In this document: positions 7,946-16,328 of the stretch, in pieces | Position numbering within the stretch: position 1 is the stretch's first letter | Layout of the letters: every line of letters begins with the position of its first letter | NCBI GenBank assembly: GCA_002454165.1 | Contig: DKIG01000011.1 | Span: 119,986-160,700, forward strand | Source: Gammaproteobacteria bacterium UBA6724 | GTDB lineage: Bacteria; Pseudomonadota; Gammaproteobacteria; Pseudomonadales; Azotimanducaceae | Direction of reading: 5' to 3' | Length of the DNA stretch: 40,715 nt | Program-made: the position numbers and the translations under genes | The notes under the pieces: generated by a model | Databases searched by the model: none | What the model was told of the DNA's origin: nothing | The model's input: the letters and a program-made list of their open reading frames with translations, nothing else

Positions 7946-9352
7946 ATGCTTTACAGAATATGGCTACTCATGGTAGGCGTTATGTTGGCTATCCTCGGGG
8001 TGGTGGCCTTGATTATGGTTGACAGGCAGCGAAGTATAGATGCCCTCAAAGCCTTTGACCCTTGGCATTCTACCTATCAGCCTCAGACGACGGGTGCCAT
8101 CTTCATCTCAAATGCCCGGGCATATATGGGTGACGGGACGGCGTTGGATGACGCCGACCTTCTCATTCGCTCGGGCAAAATAGATGCCGTGGGTAGTGAC
8201 TTGACGCCACCGCCCGATGCCCGGGTGATAGATGCCGAGGGGCGTTGGTTGACCCCCGGAATCATTGATATCCACTCACACCTTGGTGTGTATCCCACTC
8301 CGGCATTTAGTTCAAATTCCGATGGGAATGAAGCAACTGATCCAGCAACGCCTCAGGTCTGGGCAGAGCATTCTGTTTGGCCACAGGATCTTGGCTTCCC
8401 CAAGGCATTGAGAGGCGGGGTGACTTCACTCCATATTCTGCCCGGGTCAGCAAATCTCTTCGGCGGGCGTGGCGTTACCCTGCGGAATGTCGTCAACCCC
8501 ACCGTCCAAAGTATGAAGTTCCCCGACGCCCCGCCATCATTAAAAATGGCTTGTGGAGAAAATCCCAAAAGAGTTTACGGGCACCGAAATACAGCGCCTA
8601 GCACTCGCATGGGTAACATGGCTTTGTATCGCAAACATTGGATAGATGCACATGCCTATCTCGACAAAAAAAATCAGGCAGAGGATGAAATCATCCCACG
8701 CCATGAGCGGGACCTGGCTATGGAAACCCTCTCAGGCGTTATTGAAGGCAATATACGGGTGCAAATGCATTGCTATCGGGCAGAAGAAATGGCAGCAATG
8801 TTGCGCGTGGCAGAAGAATTTGACTACAAAATATCAGCCTTCCATCATGCTATTGAAGCCTACAAGATAGCCGATTTGCTCGCTGAACATGGTGTCTGTG
8901 CTGCCGTATGGGCGGATTGGTGGGGATTCAAGCACGAAGCCTATGACATGGTCTATGCGAATGCCGCGATGGTTGATAGAGGTGGAGATGGCAAGGGCTG
9001 CGCTGTTATCCATTCCGATTCGGCAAGGGATATTCAGCACCTGAATCTTGAAGTGGCAAAGGCCTGGGCGGCGGGAGTGAGAGCGGGGCTCAATATCTCA
9101 AAGGCAAGAGCTTTTTCATGGATTACTCTCAATCCAGCACGGGCACTGGGCATTGATGACGAGACCGGGTCCCTGACACCCGGCAAGCGGGCTGATCTTG
9201 TCCTATGGTCTATGGACCCTTTTGATACCTTTGCGAGAGTTGAGCAGGTTTTCATTGACGGTGTTGAGATGTACAACTGGGAGGATGCAGGATTGCAGCC
9301 TGTGACCGACGCGGGTCTGGGTGCCATTCGACCAGAAGGGAGTATCAAATGA
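7946..9352 (+). CDS. Membrane-anchored metal-dependent amidohydrolase (imidazolonepropionase-like), metal site intact
   Basis: The 468-residue protein has an N-terminal hydrophobic segment (about residues 4-26), so it is anchored in or exported across the inner membrane. A TIM-barrel amidohydrolase of the imidazolonepropionase-like/prolidase-like type follows. The HxH motif is H110 and H112 (IDIHSHLG). Further ligand-like residues lie in QMHCYR, SAFHHA and the catalytic Asp in VIHSDSARD. The C-terminal LTPGKRADLVLWSMDPF is typical of the family. These points support an active hydrolase of an amide or cyclic amide. Its last codons overlap the next gene by 4 bp (ATGA), so the two are translationally coupled. 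The exact substrate is unknown. Confidence 0.88.
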   Translation: MLYRIWLLMVGVMLAILGVVALIMVDRQRSIDALKAFDPWHSTYQPQTTGAIFISNARAYMGDGTALDDADLLIRSGKIDAVGSDLTPPPDARVIDAEGRWLTPGIIDIHSHLGVYPTPAFSSNSDGNEATDPATPQVWAEHSVWPQDLGFPKALRGGVTSLHILPGSANLFGGRGVTLRNVVNPTVQSMKFPDAPPSLKMACGENPKRVYGHRNTAPSTRMGNMALYRKHWIDAHAYLDKKNQAEDEIIPRHERDLAMETLSGVIEGNIRVQMHCYRAEEMAAMLRVAEEFDYKISAFHHAIEAYKIADLLAEHGVCAAVWADWWGFKHEAYDMVYANAAMVDRGGDGKGCAVIHSDSARDIQHLNLEVAKAWAAGVRAGLNISKARAFSWITLNPARALGIDDETGSLTPGKRADLVLWSMDPFDTFARVEQVFIDGVEMYNWEDAGLQPVTDAGLGAIRPEGSIK

Positions 9353-10725
9353 CCAAGCATCTGAATAGACCTATTGTGAATAAACAAGGTAGAAGAATGA
9401 TCATGCCACTATTGAATCTGAAGAAGACGACTCTGAAAAAAATAGTCGGGCTTGCCCGCATTTTGGTCTTGGCATTGATGACGACTGCTGCGACCGCTGA
9501 ATCCTTTTTGTTGCTGAATGCCCGCGTTTACACCATGACGGACAAGGATGCGCCTGGGTTGTCCGATATTTTATTGAGAGATGGGCGGATAGTGGCTATT
9601 GCGCCCGCGCCGGCACTCAGAAATACCGCCAAATCTGCAGGTGCAGAACGCATTGATCTGCAGGACAAAATTGTGACGCCCGGATTCATTGCACCGCGCA
9701 GTAGCCTTGGCATTATTGAAATAGAACTGCTGGAAGAAACGCGGGATGATAGCACCACCCGATACCAGGCTGGATTTTCCCCGCTCGGCGGGTTTAATCC
9801 AGACTCAACGCTCATTCCGCACGCTCGGGCGGGGGGCATCACTCTTGCCCAGATCCTCCCAAGAATGACCGATCATTCGGTCTTTGCGGGCCTCGGCTCA
9901 ATAGTGGCTCTTGATACGGACGGCAAGAGCCTTGTCAAGGAAGAGAATCTGCTACTCGCCAGATTTGGTGGAGAGAGTGATGATTCGCGGGGCAGCACCC
10001 TAGACTTTTTCAGAGATTCATTTACGGAAGCGAAGGAGTGGGCAAAGGACCCCAATGCCTGGAACCGGTCCGGGCGCGTCTCTGAATTTGGGTTAAAGGT
10101 GCGCGATCTCTCTGCTCTTGAAGCCGTTCGACTTGGGCGCAAGTTGTTTATGGTTGAGGTTCACAAGAAGTCTGACATTCTGGCGTTGCTGGATTTTGTC
10201 CAGGGCACATCTATTCGGCTAGTGTTGTCTGGCGCGTCTGAAGCACATCTGGCGTCCGAACAGATAGCCGCTGCCAATGTGCCAGTAATACTGGATGCCA
10301 CCGATAACATAGCGGACAATTTTGATGAATTGACGGCTTCTCTTGATGCGCCCCGGATACTTTACGAAGCAGGGGTTACTTTTGCCTTTGGTCGCCCTGC
10401 ATTTGATAGTGCCCTCGCTTTGCGCAATAGGCAGTCGGCAGGCGTTGCAGTAGCCTATGGGCTCCCTCAGGAGGCAGCACTCGCCGCACTGACGAGTAAT
10501 GTGGCGGATATTTTCGGACTCAAGGATGCTGGCAGAATAGCTCCGGGTCACAGGGGTGATCTAGTCGTGTGGAATGCCGACCCCCTCCAGGTGACGACTT
10601 GGCCAGAACTGGTGTTTATCAATGGCAAGCCTCAACCCATTACCACCAGATCGGACAGATTACGCAAGCGATACCTTGAAAAGAGCGAGCGTCCCTATTC
10701 CTATGTTGGGCTGGATGCTCCATAA
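9349..10725 (+). CDS. Exported amidohydrolase-family protein with degenerate metal site
   Basis: The 458-residue protein begins with a basic stretch and then an export signal (hydrophobic core about residues 33-50, ending TAATAES); an internal ATG at 9397 is an alternative start. The amidohydrolase fold is recognisable in FLLLNARVYTM and in APGHRGDLVVWNADPL at the C terminus. The HxH motif is replaced by PRS (residues 116-118). The region matching FHHA in the partner reads LSGASEAH, and the HSD motif is lost. One His survives in VEVHKKSD. It is probably not a binuclear metal hydrolase and may be a pseudoenzyme partner of the coupled upstream enzyme. The overlapping start supports paired expression. 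Confidence 0.85.
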   Translation: MTKHLNRPIVNKQGRRMIMPLLNLKKTTLKKIVGLARILVLALMTTAATAESFLLLNARVYTMTDKDAPGLSDILLRDGRIVAIAPAPALRNTAKSAGAERIDLQDKIVTPGFIAPRSSLGIIEIELLEETRDDSTTRYQAGFSPLGGFNPDSTLIPHARAGGITLAQILPRMTDHSVFAGLGSIVALDTDGKSLVKEENLLLARFGGESDDSRGSTLDFFRDSFTEAKEWAKDPNAWNRSGRVSEFGLKVRDLSALEAVRLGRKLFMVEVHKKSDILALLDFVQGTSIRLVLSGASEAHLASEQIAAANVPVILDATDNIADNFDELTASLDAPRILYEAGVTFAFGRPAFDSALALRNRQSAGVAVAYGLPQEAALAALTSNVADIFGLKDAGRIAPGHRGDLVVWNADPLQVTTWPELVFINGKPQPITTRSDRLRKRYLEKSERPYSYVGLDAP

Positions 10726-10754
10726 GGCGGAAGTACCACAAAAGCACAGGCAGA

Positions 10755-11234
10755 TTATTTATTGTATTCCTTCATAATGCGTGATTGTTGACGGCTCCAG
10801 TCCCTGTCCTTGGCGGCGGCGCGTTTATCCTGTTCTTTTTTGCCTGTTGCCAGGGCGATTTCACACTTCACCTTGTTCGCTTTCCAATACAGGGCAAGTG
10901 GTACGCAGGTTTGTCCTTTCTTTTGGGTAGCACCGATCAGCCGTGCGATTTCTTTCTTGTGGAGCAGCAGTTTTCTGGTGCGTTGCGGGTCTGTTCCCGT
11001 ATGCTTTGACGCTGACGCCAAGGGTGCGATGTTACTCCCCAGCAAGAATGCCTCGCCATTTTTTAACAGCACATAAGTATCCGTGAGCTGCCCCTTGCCA
11101 GCCCTGAGAGATTTTACCTCCCATCCCTCCAAAGCAAGACCCGCTTCAAACCTCTCATGGAGGAGATAGTGAAATCTGGCTTTCTTGTTCAGGGCAATAG
11201 TCTTCGCCGCCGTCTTTGGTTGTTTTTTATTCAT
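10755..11234 (-). CDS. smpB: SsrA-binding protein SmpB
   Basis: SmpB binds tmRNA and brings it to stalled ribosomes for trans-translation. The 159-residue product shows the family pattern: ALNKKARFHYLLHERFEAGL, EGWEVKSLRAGKGQL and the C-terminal basic tail DRDWSRQQSRIMKEYNK. The open frame extends 12 codons upstream, but ATG at 11234, preceded by AGGTGGG, fits the family length. It is divergent from the NSS transporter and belongs to the conserved smpB/ratA/rnfH/bamE/fur/recN neighbourhood. tmRNA itself is not in this window. Confidence 0.96.
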   Translation of the reverse strand: MNKKQPKTAAKTIALNKKARFHYLLHERFEAGLALEGWEVKSLRAGKGQLTDTYVLLKNGEAFLLGSNIAPLASASKHTGTDPQRTRKLLLHKKEIARLIGATQKKGQTCVPLALYWKANKVKCEIALATGKKEQDKRAAAKDRDWSRQQSRIMKEYNK

Positions 11235-11360
11235 AATCCCACCTGTGGGGGCGGTATTATAAACTTGCAATCTCTTATATCCAGATAAGACTGAGGGTGT
11301 TGAACCCGAGGCTTAAATCCCTGACAATCAGGAACTTCCTTATCTGATACGGTCATTCTT

Positions 11361-12725
11361 ATGTCTCAATCTATTCATGGTATGTGGTCTTCCCGCCTCA
11401 TTTTTATTTTTGCGGCATCGGGTTCTGCTATAGGACTAGGGAATATTTGGCGATTCCCCTACATAGCCGGTGAAAATGGTGGCGGTTTTTTCGTATTGGT
11501 GTATCTCGCTTGCATTCTGCTGATAGGAGTGCCGATCATGGCATCCGAAATTCTACTGGGTAGAGCAGGACGGAAAAGCCCAATCAACACCATGCAAGAT
11601 CTCACCCAGGCATCTGGCGTAACTGCCAGTTGGCAAGCGATTGGCTGGGTGGGTGCTATAGCAGGATTTACAATCTTGTCCTACTACGGGGTTGTTGCTG
11701 GATGGGTTCTGTTTTATCTCCTTGAAATGAGCACTGGCGGGCTTGTCAATGCTAACGCCCAATCTACCCAGGAGATATTTACTACCTTGACTGCCAATCC
11801 CTGGGCTCTTGTTGGCTGGCAAACCCTGTTTATGGTGATGGCGACATACATTGCCGCCCTGGGGGTCGTAAAAGGTCTGCAGACGGCAGTGAAATATATG
11901 ATGCCTGCCCTCTATATTTTGCTGGTGATGCTGGTCGTCTGGGCGGCAACCGAATCTGGGCATTTTCAGGAAAGCCTGACATTCCTCTTCTCCTTCAGAG
12001 TTGAAGCCTTTTCTGTTGATGCGCTCTTGGCGGCTATGGGTCACGCCTTCTTTACCCTGAGTATCGGGATGGGCGCTATCATGGCTTACGGGGCATATCT
12101 TCCCAAAGGCGTGTCCATTATCGGCGCATCGGTCACTATCGCCATGCTGGATACTATTGTTGCCCTCCTCTCGGCATTGATCATCTTCCCCATTGTTTTT
12201 GCCAATGGTCTGGAAGGCACCGAGGGACCGTCTCTGATGTTCCTGACTCTGCCCATCGCTTTTGCCAATATGCCGGGCGGGCAGTTTTTCGGCACCCTCT
12301 TCTTCCTGCTTGTCAGTTTTGCTGCGATAACCTCGGCAATATCTTTGCTAGAACCGGTAACAGCCTGGTTGGTGGAGAGGTTACGGACTACCAGGGCAGT
12401 TAGCGCCATGATCGTTGGTTTCATGGCTTGGCTCCTGGGTCTGGGTAGTGCCTTTTCTTTCAATATCATGTCGGACGTTCACTTCTTTCCCGGTATGACA
12501 TTTTTCAACCTGGTGGACTTTGCGTCGGACAAGATATTGCTCCCTGTTGGTGGTGTTCTGATCGCCTTATTTACGGGTTGGGCTTTGCGTCAGACGATCA
12601 TTGAGGAAGAACTTGGCTTTGCCGGTTATACAATCAATATCTGGCAAGCACTCATCAGGTATATCGCACCTGTGGCAGTTGGCATAGTGTTTGTGATGAA
12701 GTTACAAACACTCTTTACTGGATAA
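11361..12725 (+). CDS. Na+-dependent NSS family transporter (second copy)
   Basis: The 454-residue inner-membrane symporter has the NSS TM1 signature GSAIGLG followed by NIWRFPYIAGENGG, and about 11-12 predicted membrane helices throughout. The helix ending AMGHAFFTLSIGMGAIMAYGAYL matches TM6-TM7 of the family. It is clearly related to the transporter at 5145 (same length, same motifs), but sits in the conserved smpB-ratA interval rather than in the catabolic cluster. The ribosome site before the ATG is weak. Substrate is probably an amino acid or related organic solute; this is inference from the family. ratA starts 5 bp after its stop. Confidence 0.93.
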   Translation: MSQSIHGMWSSRLIFIFAASGSAIGLGNIWRFPYIAGENGGGFFVLVYLACILLIGVPIMASEILLGRAGRKSPINTMQDLTQASGVTASWQAIGWVGAIAGFTILSYYGVVAGWVLFYLLEMSTGGLVNANAQSTQEIFTTLTANPWALVGWQTLFMVMATYIAALGVVKGLQTAVKYMMPALYILLVMLVVWAATESGHFQESLTFLFSFRVEAFSVDALLAAMGHAFFTLSIGMGAIMAYGAYLPKGVSIIGASVTIAMLDTIVALLSALIIFPIVFANGLEGTEGPSLMFLTLPIAFANMPGGQFFGTLFFLLVSFAAITSAISLLEPVTAWLVERLRTTRAVSAMIVGFMAWLLGLGSAFSFNIMSDVHFFPGMTFFNLVDFASDKILLPVGGVLIALFTGWALRQTIIEEELGFAGYTINIWQALIRYIAPVAVGIVFVMKLQTLFTG

Positions 12726-12730
12726 CTGGG

Positions 12731-13222
12731 GTGAAACGGATAGAACGAACTGCCCTCTTGCCCTACACGACCGACCAAATGTTTCTTGTCGTCAATGATG
12801 TAAGGTCCTATCCAGAATTCTTGCCCTGGTGTGTTGATGCCGCCGTAATAGCGGAAGATGAACATGAGATGACTGCTCGTTTGACTGTTGCGAAGGCTGG
12901 CTTCCACCAGAGCTTTACCACGCGGAACAGTTTGCAAAGACCGACCAGTATAGGCATTACCTTGCTGGAAGGTCCCTTCAAAATGCTTGTGGGCGGATGG
13001 CAATTTCACGCGCTTGGTGAGGGTGAAGATGACGCGGAGAAGCCTTGTAAGGTCCTACTGAGCCTGGACTTTGAATTTGAGCGACGACTGATGAATTTGA
13101 CCTTTGGTAAGGTCTTCCAACTTATGGCTAATTCTATGGTAGATACCTTTTGCGCCAGAGCCGATGAGATCTATGTCGGTCAGAGTTGCGGCAATAAGGG
13201 CGGGGGAGCCCCTGATGAGTAG
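12731..13222 (+). CDS. ratA: RatA/COQ10-type START-like domain protein
   Basis: The 163-residue protein belongs to the polyketide-cyclase/COQ10 START-like family. Family marks are RTALLPYTTDQMFLVVNDV, YPEFLPWCVDAAV and ISLLEGPFKML-like LEGPFKMLVGGW, with the closing FELMANSMVDTFCARA helix pattern (here FQLMANSMVDTFCARA). Members are described as the ribosome-associating RatA toxin in E. coli, and as coenzyme Q-binding COQ10 relatives. Which role applies here cannot be read from sequence. Start is GTG. Its end overlaps the rnfH start by 8 bp, as in many gammaproteobacteria. Confidence 0.92.
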   Translation: MKRIERTALLPYTTDQMFLVVNDVRSYPEFLPWCVDAAVIAEDEHEMTARLTVAKAGFHQSFTTRNSLQRPTSIGITLLEGPFKMLVGGWQFHALGEGEDDAEKPCKVLLSLDFEFERRLMNLTFGKVFQLMANSMVDTFCARADEIYVGQSCGNKGGGAPDE

Positions 13223-13499
13223 TGGCTCGGTCGCCATTGAGGTTGCCTGCGGGACGGCTGACCGCCAAGAAGTGTTACAGCTGACCGTCCCCGTCGGTAC
13301 GACTTTGATTGAGGCTGTCAGCCAGTCAGGGATTATGTCGCTCTTCCCCACCCTTGATCTGGATAACTTGCCTAAGGGTGTGTTTGGAGAGTTCCAGGAT
13401 GATGCCTATCTCGTCCGGGAAGGGGATAGAATTGAGATCTATCGAAATCTGCAGAGTGACCCGAAAGAAGCGCGTCGGCAACGTGCACGCCAGGGCTGA
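13215..13499 (+). CDS. rnfH: RnfH/RatB family ubiquitin-like protein
   Basis: The 94-residue protein has the small beta-grasp pattern of RnfH (UPF0125): SVAIEVACGTADRQEVLQL, a central PVGTTLIEAVSQSGI helix and the closing YLVREGDRIEIYRNLQSDP motif. The open frame reaches farther upstream. The ATG at 13215 is preferred because GGGGGA lies upstream, the overlap with ratA is short and the family length fits. The C-terminal KEARRQRARQG tail is basic. Function is poorly defined in the family; it is nearly always encoded next to ratA. It ends 5 bp from the convergent bamE stop. Confidence 0.92.
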   Translation: MSSGSVAIEVACGTADRQEVLQLTVPVGTTLIEAVSQSGIMSLFPTLDLDNLPKGVFGEFQDDAYLVREGDRIEIYRNLQSDPKEARRQRARQG

Positions 13500-13504
13500 T
13501 GGTG

Positions 13505-13891
13505 TTAGTCGGTGCCAGATTTACCAAGAGTAGCGGCTTCCTCGGTGGGAATAAAGTGACCCTCAAAATAGCTCAACCTATCCTTGACGAAGTACAAGGC
13601 AAGTGTTTTTCGCAGAACCGGACTGGCGCCTATCTGAATGGTGTAGATATAATCCCAGCGTTGCCTGTCAAAAGAATCATCAACAATAGGATTGCCGAGT
13701 ATAAATTTGATCTGCCCCTTCGTCATCCCCGGTTTTAGCTGGTTGATCATTTTTTGGGTGACGACATTACCCTGCTGGATGGTAATTCTGTGTACGCCAG
13801 GGAATCGAAAACTGGTGCAGGCTGACAGTATGAGGATGATGCCCAGCGCAAGGATGATTCGGTGCAAATCAACCGCCTTTTTGTTAAACAT
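13505..13891 (-). CDS. bamE: Outer-membrane assembly lipoprotein BamE
   Basis: BamE is a small lipoprotein subunit of the BAM complex that inserts beta-barrel proteins in the outer membrane. The 128-residue product has a lipoprotein signal ending in the lipobox LSAC (lipidated Cys followed by TSFRFPG). The SmpA/OmlA domain follows, with VVTQKMINQLKPGMTKGQI, FILGNPIVDDSF and RWDYIYTIQ. The start at 13891 is chosen over longer in-frame starts because it places a normal signal peptide. It is divergent from fur with a 95-bp shared promoter region. Confidence 0.95.
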   Translation of the reverse strand: MFNKKAVDLHRIILALGIILILSACTSFRFPGVHRITIQQGNVVTQKMINQLKPGMTKGQIKFILGNPIVDDSFDRQRWDYIYTIQIGASPVLRKTLALYFVKDRLSYFEGHFIPTEEAATLGKSGTD

Positions 13892-13986
13892 GTTTACTGA
13901 ACTCGTATCCAGATTTACCTGTATTATACTCTCACAGTCTTGTTTCTTCACCCGCTTGTATAGAAACATCCACAGGAGGATCGCCG

Positions 13987-14400
13987 ATGCCCGCTGAATC
14001 TCAGGAACTAAAAGACGCAGGACTCAAGATCACGCTGCCCAGAATCAAGGTTTTGCAAATTCTGGAAAGCATTGAGAAACATCATGTCAGCGCGGAAGAT
14101 GTTTACAAGTTGTTGTTGCAAAAAGGAGAAGAGATTGGCTTGGCGACAGTTTACCGGGTCCTGACCCAGTTTGAGCAGGCGGGGCTAGTGACCCGGCGCA
14201 ATTTTGAGGACAATCACTCGATGTTTGAGTTGTCCTCGGATACTCATCACGATCATATCGTATGTATCAAGTGCGGCCGGATTGAAGAATTTGTCGATGA
14301 AGCCATTGAGCAGCGACAGAAGGAAATGGCAATTAAACTTGGCTTTGAACTCACCGACCACGACCTGAATATGTATGGGCTATGCCCTGACTGCCGCTAG
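13987..14400 (+). CDS. fur: Ferric uptake regulator Fur
   Basis: Fur is an Fe2+-responsive transcriptional repressor of iron uptake. The 137-residue protein has the winged-helix domain (LKDAGLKITLPRIKVLQIL, EIGLATVYRVLTQFEQAGLV) and the dimerisation/metal domain with HHDH, CIKCG and the C-terminal CPDC. These provide the regulatory and structural metal sites, as in other gammaproteobacterial Fur proteins. AGGAGG seven bases before the ATG is a strong ribosome site. It is convergent with recN, 17 bp from stop to stop, with no terminator hairpin visible in that gap. Confidence 0.97.
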   Translation: MPAESQELKDAGLKITLPRIKVLQILESIEKHHVSAEDVYKLLLQKGEEIGLATVYRVLTQFEQAGLVTRRNFEDNHSMFELSSDTHHDHIVCIKCGRIEEFVDEAIEQRQKEMAIKLGFELTDHDLNMYGLCPDCR

Positions 14401-14417
14401 ACACTTGCAGGCTAATG

Positions 14418-16229
14418 TTACTTTTGCCGGGTTTGAGTCTTTATCCCTTTTGCCTTGCTTGACCTTCGCTCGCTGCGTTTTGTGGCACTTTTTGTGACAT
14501 TCTTTGCACTTGCGAGCATTGACTTGGCATGTGCCAGTGATTGGTCTGTCTGTTTGATACCACCCAGCATACGCGCGATCTCATGAACTTTTTGCTCCTC
14601 GTCCAACCGGGTGACGCGGGTGCTGGCGGCATCCACCGTTGTTGATTTAGTGACCACATAATGCTGATGCCCTTGGGCTGCAACCTGCGGCAGGTGAGTT
14701 ACACAAATGATCTGTGCATCAGCACCTAAGCGACGAAGCAGATCACCCACCACCTCGGCAGTTGCCCCGCCGATTCCAGCATCCACCTCATCAAACACGA
14801 GAGTCGGTGTATCTGATGTTTTCGCCGTCACCACCTGGATAGCAAGGCTAGCGCGGGAAAGCTCGCCCCCGGAGACAATCTTGTTCAGGGGAGCAGGTGG
14901 CTGACCCGGATTGGTGACAATCAGAAATTCAATATCATCAAGACCATATTGACCTGGCGAACCGGTTGTCAATGACACTTTGAACAGGGCACCACTCATG
15001 CCTAGATTGTGCAGGTGGGTACTCACCTGCTGTTCAAGATTCTTGGCAGCAGTCTGTCGGTATTTTGTGACCTTCCTGGCAAGGTCAAGATAGGCATTTT
15101 CGGCAGACTCAAATTGGGTGCTTAATTCAGCAATCTGTTCATCAATCTGTTCTATGTCGTCAAGTTCTGTTTGCAGTTTTATTTGCAATTCTGGCAACTG
15201 ACTTGGATCTACCCGGTGCTTGCGTGCGATTTCATAAATGGTGCTCAAACGCGTTTCAACAAGATGTAGCCGTTCAGGATCATCAACTAAACACTCATTG
15301 AAAGTGGTGAGGTCAGCAACAGCTTCTTCAAGTTGAATCTGGGCGCTTGACAGCATTTCTGAGACGGATTCCAGGGTATTTTTTTCGTCACCCTGAGCTT
15401 CAATAGAAGCCAGGAGTTTGACTGCTCTGCTCACCCATGTCATGGCGTTGGTTTCATAGATCATTTCAGAACTAGTAGCAGAACTAGTTGCTGAACTAGT
15501 TGCAGAGCCAATTGCAGAAGTGCCGCCGCAAAGGTGTAGTACTTCAGCAAGTATTTCTCTATTGGCGCCGACCTTGGCAAGCCGTTTTTGTTCGCTTTCT
15601 AGTGCTTGCGGTTCCTTGGGGGTGACCGCCAGCAAAGATAATTCTTCCGCCTGGTAATTGAGCAACTGGATACGCGCCGATTGTTCTTCAGAATTTTTGA
15701 GTAGCCGATCAAGCGCGGTTTTTATTTGCTTCTGTTTATCGAAAAGCTCGCTCAACTGCATCACTTTGTCTGTGTGACGGCCGAATGCGTCAAGCAACCG
15801 ACGATGGGTCGGTTTTTTCAGAAGCGACTGATGTTCATGTTGAGAGTGAATGTCGAGCAGTATCTCGCCCAGTGCTCTGAGGTCGCCGATAGTGACGCTT
15901 GAGCCGTTGACGAAGGCACGCGAGGGCCCGTCCTTTGACACGACTCGCCTTAAAATGCACCTGCCATCATCCTCAAGCATCCTTGCGGCTAACCAACTGC
16001 TGGCATCCTGATTGTCCTGCAAGTCAAAACTCGCACTCACTTCAGCCCGGTCCTTATTGGGGGCAATCAATGAAGAGTCAGCCCGGTCGCCCAGTGCCAG
16101 CCCAAGCGCCTCAAGCAGGATTGACTTACCCGCGCCCGTCTCGCCAGTTACGACACTCATCCCGGACTGGAATTCAAGGTCCAGTTGCTCAACAAGCGTC
16201 AGATGGTGTATGGAAAGGTGAGTCAGCAT
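14418..16229 (-). CDS. recN: DNA repair ATPase RecN
   Basis: RecN is an SMC-like ATPase used in double-strand break repair. The 603-residue protein starts MLTHLSIHHLTLVEQ; the ATG at 16229 is chosen because an upstream extension to 16337 would run through the LexA box. Walker A is GETGAGKS, the ABC signature is VSGGELSRASLA, and Walker B is TLVFDEVDAGIGG. Long Glu/Gln-rich coiled coils lie between them. An in-frame 12-bp repeat (15469-15504) encodes ATSS three times in the coiled-coil region, an unusual Ser/Thr linker. A perfect CTG-N10-CAG LexA box lies 16 bp upstream of the start, so SOS control is well supported. Confidence 0.96.
   Translation of the reverse strand: MLTHLSIHHLTLVEQLDLEFQSGMSVVTGETGAGKSILLEALGLALGDRADSSLIAPNKDRAEVSASFDLQDNQDASSWLAARMLEDDGRCILRRVVSKDGPSRAFVNGSSVTIGDLRALGEILLDIHSQHEHQSLLKKPTHRRLLDAFGRHTDKVMQLSELFDKQKQIKTALDRLLKNSEEQSARIQLLNYQAEELSLLAVTPKEPQALESEQKRLAKVGANREILAEVLHLCGGTSAIGSATSSATSSATSSEMIYETNAMTWVSRAVKLLASIEAQGDEKNTLESVSEMLSSAQIQLEEAVADLTTFNECLVDDPERLHLVETRLSTIYEIARKHRVDPSQLPELQIKLQTELDDIEQIDEQIAELSTQFESAENAYLDLARKVTKYRQTAAKNLEQQVSTHLHNLGMSGALFKVSLTTGSPGQYGLDDIEFLIVTNPGQPPAPLNKIVSGGELSRASLAIQVVTAKTSDTPTLVFDEVDAGIGGATAEVVGDLLRRLGADAQIICVTHLPQVAAQGHQHYVVTKSTTVDAASTRVTRLDEEQKVHEIARMLGGIKQTDQSLAHAKSMLASAKNVTKSATKRSERRSSKAKGIKTQTRQK
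15469..15504. repeat. Three 12-bp tandem repeats inside recN
   Basis: Three copies of a 12-bp unit, GAACTAGTAGCA, GAACTAGTTGCT and GAACTAGTTGCA, start at 15469, 15481 and 15493. On the coding strand they add ATSS three times within RecN. The repeat stays in frame, so slippage would lengthen or shorten the linker by four residues. Confidence 0.85.
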
Positions 16230-16244
16230 GATTTGAGTCCATTT

Positions 16245-16264
16245 TACTGTATAAATACACAGTT
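16245..16264 (-). promoter_or_regulatory. LexA (SOS) box of recN
   Basis: TACTGTATAAATACACAGTT matches the gammaproteobacterial LexA operator (CTG, ten bases, CAG, with the AT-rich core). It lies 16-35 bp upstream of the recN ATG and about 65-84 bp upstream of the divergent methyltransferase gene. It overlaps the likely recN minus-10 region, as expected for repression. Confidence 0.9.
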
Positions 16265-16271
16265 TTAATTG
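16249..16271 (-). repeat. Left arm of 23-bp inverted repeat flanking the restriction-modification genes
   Basis: Read on the minus strand this segment starts CAATTAAAACTGTG and ends TATTTATAC. It matches the plus strand at 17780-17802 at 22 of 23 positions. It overlaps the right-hand part of the recN LexA box. The two arms enclose both restriction-modification genes and point outward. Confidence 0.88.
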
Positions 16272-16328
16272 AAAAAGAGCACAGATGCGGACATAATGCC
16301 CGAAAAATAGCCTCTTGGGAGTGCCAAT

